Source of the DNA: Paenibacillus sp. JZ16
GTDB taxonomy: Bacteria > Bacillota > Bacilli > Paenibacillales > Paenibacillaceae
Length of the DNA: 64,000 nt
NCBI RefSeq assembly: GCF_015326965.1
Contig: NZ_CP017659.1
Span: 3,494,001-3,558,000, forward strand
Direction of reading: 5' to 3'
Made by a program: the position numbers and the translations under genes. Positions 43,441-49,549 of this stretch are shown one piece after another. Under the pieces are notes generated by a model. The model was not told the origin of the DNA. It saw only the letters and a program-made list of their open reading frames with translations, and searched no databases. Numbering within the stretch: the stretch's first letter is position 1; the number at the start of each line of letters is the position of its first letter.

Positions 43441-44180
43441 TTAAGGGTAACGGCATTACTATTGGCGGATGCTTCCAAAGCTCCATTTACGCTTCTCTGT
43501 GCACCTACTTTAAAAGTATAAGTTTCTCCTGCTTCCAAAGGTCCATAAGTAGCCGTGGTAACGGAGTTTTCCCAAGTGCCGCCTTTCCATGCTCCATTAA
43601 TATAAATGTCATAAGCTTCGGCTCCGGGACTCGAACCCCAACTCAGCGTAACCGTATCTTCCGTTACATCGTCAATTATAAGATGGCTTGGAGGGGTCAA
43701 CGGTGCATCTTTATACTCAGCTTCGTCTTTGGTCGTGGTGAATTCCAATACATTACTTTTGTGTTCTTTTTTCACGTCGCCATCCCAAGTAATATAGATC
43801 CTGTAGGTCGTTTCAGGTGTCAATCCGGTCACGGCACGGGTCCAATAATTGCCCCATGCCAGCCAATTGCCTGAATCCGCGTCCCACACCTGTATATTGT
43901 TTTCACCTTCGACGGGTTTGAAATCCCATTGAAATATCGCCATATTATGAGAGACACTTTCAATACGAAGATTCTGCGGCGCCAGCGGATCTTGAGCTCC
44001 ATAGGTCGAGCTTGTTACCGTTGCCGGGTCGATTTCGGAGCTAATGGTAGGAATCTCTGAGGAAGGAGTAACCTCTGCCGCATAGGATGCAGGCGCATTA
44101 AGCAGTGGCGTAAACATGAGAATAAGGGCCAAGAAACACATCACCCATTTCGGGTGTTTTTTTATCATAAATGGCGTCAA
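43404..44180 (-). CDS. N-terminal part of the frame-broken chitinase (signal peptide, two FnIII domains)
   Basis: 258 residues. TTG start at 44180 with GAGGTG 7-9 bases upstream (ATG at 44168 is the alternative). A signal peptide (KKHPKWVMCFLALILMF ... ASYAAEV) is followed by two fibronectin III domains beginning APQNLRIESV and PPSHLIIDDV. The frame continues only about 12 residues past TLKWG before a stop, whereas the -1 frame continues straight into the third FnIII domain of the chitinase. So this is the true 5-prime end of the chitinase gene. The break is a G5 run within TGGGGGA. Confidence 0.85.
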   Translation of the reverse strand: MTPFMIKKHPKWVMCFLALILMFTPLLNAPASYAAEVTPSSEIPTISSEIDPATVTSSTYGAQDPLAPQNLRIESVSHNMAIFQWDFKPVEGENNIQVWDADSGNWLAWGNYWTRAVTGLTPETTYRIYITWDGDVKKEHKSNVLEFTTTKDEAEYKDAPLTPPSHLIIDDVTEDTVTLSWGSSPGAEAYDIYINGAWKGGTWENSVTTATYGPLEAGETYTFKVGAQRSVNGALEASANSNAVTLKWGNWLNLKVCK

Positions 44181-44314
44181 CCGTTTTCACCTCTGTTGAT
44201 TAAATTTCGATTGCAAATGATACAGCATTTCGATGGATGTCTGTCCCTCGGTGTCATCGGGTGGTTCTTTGATGACTTGCCTAATTTCGCAGATCGCTCA
44301 AATCAAACTCCTAT

Positions 44315-44328
44315 TGAAAGCGGTTACT
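44315..44328 (-). promoter_or_regulatory. cre site upstream of the chitinase
   Basis: TGAAAGCGGTTACT matches TGWAANCGNTNWCA at 13 of 14 positions, 135 bases before the chitinase start. Chitinase genes are commonly glucose-repressed through CcpA. The remainder of 44181-44591 is AT-rich without a gene; I see a CCCCCCC run (44361-44367) but no clear promoter. Confidence 0.5.
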
Positions 44329-44591
44329 AATTTTTCCAGCTCAACTATGTAGAGTTCAGTCCCCCCCTTTCTACTCATAATGGAATCACGGTCCGAGCGC
44401 TCTACTACAGCCTCCTTTCATGAATTCATTCGAGTTCAATAAATATTCATATATTTGTATCATGGAACCTACACTATCGATTGAGAAGGGATACATTTCC
44501 ATAACCATGGGATAAATTCTTTTAATTTTATATTCTGTTAATAAATTCAACCTGGATTGGATCTGTCAGGGCCTGCAATCTTTACAAATGG

Positions 44592-44618
44592 AAAAAGAGC
44601 CCTCCAAGGACTCTTTTT
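44592..44618. terminator. Terminator after the NTF2-like gene
   Basis: Stem AAAAAGAG/CTCTTTTT with inner TCC/GGA, U-rich on both strands; 30 bases past the stop. Confidence 0.65.
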
Positions 44619-44648
44619 CTTTTATTTATGCAATGATATCCAACCGAT

Positions 44649-45017
44649 TCATCGAATCGAACTTAAATGCTCGTGCTTTAATTTCCATATACTATCGGCA
44701 TTACGAACGAACACATTCGTTGCTCTCCCGCTTCCGGACGTAAATGTCCCCTGATGATAACCCTCGAAGTGGTAGGTATAGACACATACCGCCGTATGAG
44801 CATCGATCGCGATCCACTCTACATCCTCCGCCCGGTACACCTCATCCTGAATAACATGCCAAGCATGTTCGAAATAGGCCCGAATCTCATCCAACGTATG
44901 ACAGCTCCGGTCCGAAAACCAATAGACCGCTTCTCCGTCGAGCAGCCGGGCTACATTGTCAAAATCATGCGTATTCGTGGCCGCTATGTATGCCTCAAGT
45001 GCCTTTTGATATGACAT
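44649..45017 (-). CDS. SnoaL/NTF2-like protein
   Basis: A 122-residue cone-shaped alpha+beta barrel protein, with ALEAYIAATNTHDFDNVARLL at the N-terminus (shortened as YIAATNTHDFDNVARLL), HTLDEIRAYFEHAW, and GSGRATNVFVRN near the end. The family spans ketosteroid-isomerase-like enzymes and ligand-binding proteins; no catalytic assignment can be made. GGGAGGTG precedes the ATG at 45017. It is divergent from a MerR-family gene over 300 bases. Confidence 0.8.
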   Translation of the reverse strand: MSYQKALEAYIAATNTHDFDNVARLLDGEAVYWFSDRSCHTLDEIRAYFEHAWHVIQDEVYRAEDVEWIAIDAHTAVCVYTYHFEGYHQGTFTSGSGRATNVFVRNADSIWKLKHEHLSSIR

Positions 45018-45321
45018 TGTTCCACACCTCCCATCTCTCAACTATTGCATGCCCAACAATCCAGTTCCATTGTTATCACAATTCCACTCATTCACATCCA
45101 GAATACCTTATTGTGAAGCCTGCATTCCATAAAAATTCTCCATTCTATGGTGTGACTCTACTTCTCACTTTATTTCAATTCTCATGTTGTATCTTCCTTA
45201 CAAAATTACATTAACACCGATTTCGCCTTTGTTTATGATATTATATGGAGCAGCAGAATCTGGTACATTCAATATGCCAGTGCTCTTTTGGAACTTATTT
45301 AAAAATAGTAGGTGAACGCCA

Positions 45322-46098
45322 ATGATGAGTATCGCGCAATTCGCTGCACGCACGGGCATGGTTCCCAGTGCGCTTCGCTTCTATGAGTCCAAAGGCATTC
45401 TAGTTCCGGCTGAACGGCACGATAACGGTTACCGGTTCTATGGATACCATCAAATTCAGACCGCCAAACTGGTAAACAGTCTCCGTCAATCGGGAATCAG
45501 TCTAGGGGATATTCACTGTTTCCTGGAGGCCGAGGAAAGTACGCGTTTCCAGCTTCTTGAACGCTGGCGGCGGGAGGCTGAAGCACGTCTACTTTCGGTT
45601 CAGATTGCGAGTCAATATCTAAATGGAATGGAATCGGATCATGGCAGTCTGCATCTCATCAATTGGGAAGAACCCTTAACCGTGATATGGCAGCCGTTTT
45701 TGGTAGACAAGCCAGTGAGCTCCTACTCTCGAGAAATGAAACAAGCGGCTGCCAAACTCCGTGACCTCAACATTCGCACCCAAGGCTCCAGCTTGATCAA
45801 GGTGATAGATTCCCTCCCGCACGCGGTCCAGATTGAAGTCGGATATCAAGTCATAACGGAGTCCTCCCGGAAGCCAACCCCTCTCCCGACTTCTTCGGAA
45901 GCCTATCTGGAGACCATCCCTCCTACCTTGTTCATATCGGTGGATAGTTCATGGGAGGATACCTTCATCTGCATGCGAACGATCCGCTTTCTCCAGAAGT
46001 TCGGTTTCGAACCTGCGGGCAAACGGCTGGAACGGCATTTTCCCGATTCTCCTCTATTCGAAATCATGATTCCTGTAATGCAAACTCGCTTCACTTGA
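45322..46098 (+). CDS. MerR-family regulator with C-terminal effector domain
   Basis: A 258-residue regulator: MerR helix-turn-helix at 1-70 (IAQFAARTGMVPSALRFYESKGI, quoted as ARTGMVPSALRFYESKGI) and GYRFYGYHQIQTAKLVNSLR, a coiled-coil dimer helix to about 120, then a GyrI-like sensing domain as in BmrR-type activators. AGGTGAA precedes the ATG. The stop codon overlaps the -35 box of the next gene's 19-base-spacer promoter, so it very probably activates the downstream VOC gene. Confidence 0.87.
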   Translation: MMSIAQFAARTGMVPSALRFYESKGILVPAERHDNGYRFYGYHQIQTAKLVNSLRQSGISLGDIHCFLEAEESTRFQLLERWRREAEARLLSVQIASQYLNGMESDHGSLHLINWEEPLTVIWQPFLVDKPVSSYSREMKQAAAKLRDLNIRTQGSSLIKVIDSLPHAVQIEVGYQVITESSRKPTPLPTSSEAYLETIPPTLFISVDSSWEDTFICMRTIRFLQKFGFEPAGKRLERHFPDSPLFEIMIPVMQTRFT

Positions 46099-46125
46099 CC
46101 TTCAAGTTACTTGAAGGTTTATACT
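46095..46125 (+). promoter_or_regulatory. MerR-type promoter of the VOC gene
   Basis: TTGACC (46095-46100) and TATACT (46120-46125) are 19 bases apart. A perfect palindrome with arms ACCTTCAAGT and ACTTGAAGGT around one T (46098-46118) fills the spacer. This is the textbook MerR architecture. Confidence 0.8.
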
Positions 46126-46170
46126 AGGATTGTTCCGTTTCCAAAACTTTCTTGTAGGAGGATCAAACGA

Positions 46171-46983
46171 ATGGTTGGATTAAGGCTGGATGATTTTGAT
46201 GGAGGTTTTATCGTGGCCCCCTGGGATCGATTCAAGGAACTCATCGATTGGTATAGCACACATTTGGATCTGAAAGTGACATACGAAGAGGATTACCCGG
46301 TCGAAAAAATGGCCACCCTTACTTTCCCGGCACTGGGATGCATACATATCAAGTCGGTGGAACATGATCACCCGCATTTTGCAGTAGACTGGGGACAGAA
46401 CGGGAATGTTCGCTTCTGCTTCACCACAACGAATCTTGAAGCTGCACACGCCTATTTTCGCGAACAGAATATTCAAGTAACCGATGTGACCCAAGGCGCC
46501 TTTGACCGTTCCTTCGATTTCTTCGATCCGGTAGGCAACCGCTTAACGGCAATCGAACCGGAACCAGGTACGGAGGCATTGGTTGCTAAAGCACCGGACG
46601 CACGCTTTCCCTTCCAAGCGATCCCCCGCTTTGGCGTAGACCGACTGGATGAAGCCATCGCTTGGTATGAGACTAATCTGGGCGGCAGGGTCGAACGGAT
46701 CAGCGAGGACGGAACCTCCGCAACCGTTATCATCACTAACGAAGGTGCACCGGTCTATCTGGAAACCGTTCGGATGGACCGAACGAAGAGCGCGCTCACT
46801 GTAGCTGCAAGGCCTTATTGGGTAATCCGGAAGAAGGCCGACTTTTTCGAGACCCATAAACGTTTGCAGGAACAAGGATGGAAGGTAACCGATTTTGCCG
46901 GAAATCCCAAGTTTCTTGTCATGTTCCATACCTATGATCCATATGGCAACCAGATCAATGTCTGGTGTTACGAGGACTGTTAG
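46171..46983 (+). CDS. Two-module VOC-family protein
   Basis: A 270-residue protein made of two glyoxalase-fold halves: residues 1-130 (GFIVAPWDRFKELIDWY ... FDPVGNRLTAIEP) and about 145-270 (FGVDRLDEAIAWYETNLGG ... YDPYGNQINVWCYED). The repeated DPVGN/DPYGN turn marks each half. AGGAGG precedes the ATG at 46171. It lies 72 bases after the MerR gene under a MerR promoter. Likely binds or modifies the small molecule sensed by that regulator; identity unknown. Confidence 0.82.
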   Translation: MVGLRLDDFDGGFIVAPWDRFKELIDWYSTHLDLKVTYEEDYPVEKMATLTFPALGCIHIKSVEHDHPHFAVDWGQNGNVRFCFTTTNLEAAHAYFREQNIQVTDVTQGAFDRSFDFFDPVGNRLTAIEPEPGTEALVAKAPDARFPFQAIPRFGVDRLDEAIAWYETNLGGRVERISEDGTSATVIITNEGAPVYLETVRMDRTKSALTVAARPYWVIRKKADFFETHKRLQEQGWKVTDFAGNPKFLVMFHTYDPYGNQINVWCYEDC

Positions 46984-47085
46984 TCATAAAATTTGACATA
47001 TCCACGGGAATTCCTCATTAATGACCATGACAGTTGAATGATCCAACAAGTTCTGACCGATCTTCATAATCGGATCCATTCATGA

Positions 47086-47123
47086 AAGGGCTGCGAGCAT
47101 TCCAGCAGTTGATCGCAGCCCTT
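47086..47123. terminator. Bidirectional terminator
   Basis: Stem AAGGGCTGCGA/TCGCAGCCCTT with a 16-base loop between the convergent VOC and second MerR genes. Confidence 0.7.
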
Positions 47124-47160
47124 ATATTGCAGTCGGGATTAATAGATCATTAGATTGTCC

Positions 47161-47520
47161 TTAACACTTGGTTTGAAAACTTGCCTTTCCTTCCAAAACG
47201 GCATTCAAGAACTTCTTCGATTTTTTCAATCGCTTCTGGATCTCTTCAATTTCTTTGATTTTTTGTTCAATCATTGCCGTCTTAGCCTCGTATGATAAGT
47301 TAAGTTCTTGATCTACCAACAAACTTAATTCTTCTATAGAAAAGTCTACGGATAAAAGTGCCTTCACATCATCTAGAAACTCCACAATCTCTTCAGAATA
47401 AACACGGTAATTATTTGCATCTCTTTTAACATAGCTGTCCGGAATCAGATTCTTACGTTCATAGAATCTTAATGTTGATATGGGCAGACCCGTTAATTTT
47501 GAAACATCGTTTATTTTCAT
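47161..47520 (-). CDS. MerR-family regulator
   Basis: A 119-residue regulator: HTH MKINDVSKLTGLPISTLRFYERKNLI at the start (shortened as VSKLTGLPISTLRFYERK), NNYRVYSEEIVEFLDDV, then a long charged coiled coil (IEQKIKEIEEIQKRLKKSKK) and a Cys at the very C-terminus. GAGGTCC precedes the ATG at 47520; a longer frame to 47595 runs through the operator. Divergent from the nitroreductase gene with a shared 20-base perfect palindrome. Its AT-rich base composition differs from most neighbours. Confidence 0.87.
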   Translation of the reverse strand: MKINDVSKLTGLPISTLRFYERKNLIPDSYVKRDANNYRVYSEEIVEFLDDVKALLSVDFSIEELSLLVDQELNLSYEAKTAMIEQKIKEIEEIQKRLKKSKKFLNAVLEGKASFQTKC

Positions 47521-47540
47521 AATAGGACCTCTTTTATTTC

Positions 47541-47571
47541 TTGCTATGAACCTAGGTTCATAGTTCATAAT
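47541..47571 (+). promoter_or_regulatory. MerR-type promoter of the nitroreductase gene
   Basis: TTGCTA (47541-47546) and CATAAT (47566-47571) with a 19-base spacer; the perfect palindrome CTATGAACCTAGGTTCATAG (47544-47563) overlaps the -35 and fills the spacer. Confidence 0.75.
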
Positions 47572-47637
47572 ACGAAATATGATAACGAATGACATCTACA
47601 AAGTCAAAAAATCTATGTTATCAAAAGGAGAGGTTCT

Positions 47638-48276
47638 ATGTTTAACCATATTCAAAACAACGATTTCGCCAATATCGTTATGGGCCGACGTTCTGTCCGT
47701 AATTATGATGAGAGCATTAAAATATCGAAAGAAGAGATAAGCGATATGATTTCGGAAGCCAGTTTGGCTCCATCCTCTGCAAATATGCAGCCTTGGCGTG
47801 TAATTGTGGTCGATACTCCAGAAGGAAAAGAAAAGCTACGACCTCTTGTGAGGTTCAATACGTTACAGAATGATACTTCATCAGCCATGTTATTAATTTT
47901 TGGTGATACCCAAAGCTATTTATATACTGAAGAAATTTACAATACAGCTGTGGAACAAGGAAAAATGCCAGCTGAAGTACGTGATCGTCAACTCGAAACC
48001 ATTCTATCCTACTTTCCGACTCTATCCAAAGAAATGAAAGTTGAAATTGCAAAAGTCGATAGCAGCCTCTTTGCCATGCAGTTCATGTTAGTAGCTCGTG
48101 CACATGGGTATGATACGAATCCAATGGCAGGCTTTGAAGCTGATCAGTTAGCAAAAGCATTCGATTTAGATGAAGAACGCTATGCTCCAGTCATGATCAT
48201 CTCTTTAGGAAAAGCCAAAGAAAACGGGCATGAGTCCGTTCGATTAAGCTCTGACAAGATTACATTTTGGAGGTAA
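47638..48276 (+). CDS. Nitroreductase-family protein
   Basis: A 212-residue FMN-dependent oxidoreductase: RRSVRNYDESIKISKEEI (about 18-35) with the flavin-phosphate arginines, SEASLAPSSANMQPWRVIVV and MAGFEADQLAKAFDLDEERY. It would reduce nitroaromatics or quinones using NAD(P)H. AAAAGGAGAGG precedes the ATG. Divergent from and probably activated by the MerR gene at 47161. A clear terminator follows. Confidence 0.9.
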   Translation: MFNHIQNNDFANIVMGRRSVRNYDESIKISKEEISDMISEASLAPSSANMQPWRVIVVDTPEGKEKLRPLVRFNTLQNDTSSAMLLIFGDTQSYLYTEEIYNTAVEQGKMPAEVRDRQLETILSYFPTLSKEMKVEIAKVDSSLFAMQFMLVARAHGYDTNPMAGFEADQLAKAFDLDEERYAPVMIISLGKAKENGHESVRLSSDKITFWR

Positions 48277-48315
48277 CCATTATCCGTAATCGATTCACCA
48301 TCAATCAATAAGAAA

Positions 48316-48346
48316 AAAGCAGCCGATCATTGTGATCGGCTGCTTT
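48316..48346. terminator. Bidirectional terminator between nitroreductase genes
   Basis: Stem AAAGCAGCCGATCA/TGATCGGCTGCTTT with a 3-base loop; A-rich before and T-containing after, between convergent genes. Confidence 0.85.
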
Positions 48347-48378
48347 GGCTTCACATAACTAATATTTCATTCCATGAA

Positions 48379-49002
48379 TTATATTTTATTTGTATAAATA
48401 ACTTTGTCCACATCGTGTCTAACGGTTTTATGACCTTGTTTAATTCCTTTCCCAATGGCTATAAGCATCACATCTTCATACCTGTCAGAAATCTGTAAGG
48501 CCGACTTTAATTGTTTGGAATCATACCCGGACATGGTAATCGTATGAAGACCCGCCTCGTTCGCCAGTAAGACTAACGACATGGACGCCAGGCTTGCGTC
48601 TCTTACTAATTCGAGCTTTAAATCTTCTTTTGATTTATTTAAATAATATTGGATAGCCGCGTTGGCTAAATAGTCTCTTAATGATGCGTCAAAATAACCC
48701 TTTTGGAATCCATCTTCATGGATATCTATAATGTTTTCTTTTTCAAATGCTTGATAATCGCCCAGTACAACGATTAGTACGGATGCTTCTACTACCTGTT
48801 GCTGATGAAAGGCAATGGGAAGTAACAAGTTTTTTAACTTCGGGTCGTCTATAACCAGGTACCGTGTCGCTTGAATATTGTTTCCGTTGGGCGATTGGCT
48901 GGCTCCTTCAATCAAAGCAGCCAACGTTTCCGATTCCACTGTATAATGGGGATCATAATGTCTGACAGAACGTCTTTGTTCCAATATCTCTCTCACACTC
49001 AT
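48379..49002 (-). CDS. Nitroreductase-family protein (YodC-like)
   Basis: A 207-residue FMN-dependent nitroreductase: EQRRSVRHYDPHYTVE near the N-terminus, EGASQSPNGNNIQATRYLVI and TMSGYDSKQLKSALQISDRYE. The ATG at 49002 is used; a GTG three codons upstream is possible. It is divergent from an HxlR regulator over 128 bases. In B. subtilis the nitroreductase YodC is likewise controlled by the adjacent HxlR regulator YodB, so the same pairing is likely here. Confidence 0.88.
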   Translation of the reverse strand: MSVREILEQRRSVRHYDPHYTVESETLAALIEGASQSPNGNNIQATRYLVIDDPKLKNLLLPIAFHQQQVVEASVLIVVLGDYQAFEKENIIDIHEDGFQKGYFDASLRDYLANAAIQYYLNKSKEDLKLELVRDASLASMSLVLLANEAGLHTITMSGYDSKQLKSALQISDRYEDVMLIAIGKGIKQGHKTVRHDVDKVIYTNKI

Positions 49003-49077
49003 TGTGCTCACTCACTCCAAAAGTTTTATTTGCTTCACATTCCGATTATAATGGACCGTACAGTGGCAGAAAATAAC

Positions 49078-49110
49078 GCACAATAAAGTGGGTTAGCCAC
49101 CTTTATGTGC
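49078..49110. promoter_or_regulatory. Inverted repeat in the nitroreductase/HxlR intergenic region
   Basis: Arms GCAC-(A)-ATAAAG-TGG and CCA-(C)-CTTTAT-GTGC around GTTAG. Candidate HxlR operator; it does not match a site I know. Confidence 0.4.
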
Positions 49111-49130
49111 CTATTTAGGGGGAATCCATC

Positions 49131-49481
49131 ATGAACGGTCTCAATACGGGAATCAATATTTTTATGAATACGGTAGGAGGAAAGTGGAAATGTTTAATCC
49201 TCTTTTTTCTGAGTCAAAAACCAAGGAGAACCAAGGATTTCTATCTGCTCATGCCAACCATAACGCAGAAAGTTTTAACCGAGCAATTAAAGCAGCTGGA
49301 ACGAGATGAGCTTGTCCGAAGAGAAGTATTTAAAGAAGTGCCGCCTAAGGTAGAATACAGTTTAACTGAGCTGGGCCAATCCTTCGTGCCCGTATTAAAT
49401 ACAATGTGTGAATGGGGCAACACCTATGCAACCGTACAAAACCTCGAAACAGAAGAACAAATCTGCTGCCAGCATAAATAG
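49131..49481 (+). CDS. HxlR-family transcriptional regulator (YodB-like)
   Basis: A 116-residue winged helix: NTVGGKWKCLILFFLSQKPRR (shortened as GGKWKCLILFFLSQKPRR) with a Cys at about 22, MPTITQKVLTEQLKQLERDELV as recognition helix region, VEYSLTELGQSFVPVL and a C-terminal CC pair. YodB and relatives sense quinones through a conserved N-terminal Cys. GGGGG precedes the ATG. Likely represses the divergent nitroreductase. Confidence 0.87.
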   Translation: MNGLNTGINIFMNTVGGKWKCLILFFLSQKPRRTKDFYLLMPTITQKVLTEQLKQLERDELVRREVFKEVPPKVEYSLTELGQSFVPVLNTMCEWGNTYATVQNLETEEQICCQHK

Positions 49482-49510
49482 GCGGTCGTGCATATAAAGA
49501 GGCGTCGAAA

Positions 49511-49544
49511 AAAACGAGCAGACGAATGATCGTCTGCTCGTTTT
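49511..49544. terminator. Bidirectional terminator
   Basis: Stem AAAACGAGCAGACG/CGTCTGCTCGTTTT with a 6-base loop between the HxlR gene and the long minus-strand operon that ends here. Confidence 0.85.
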
Positions 49545-49549
49545 CTATA

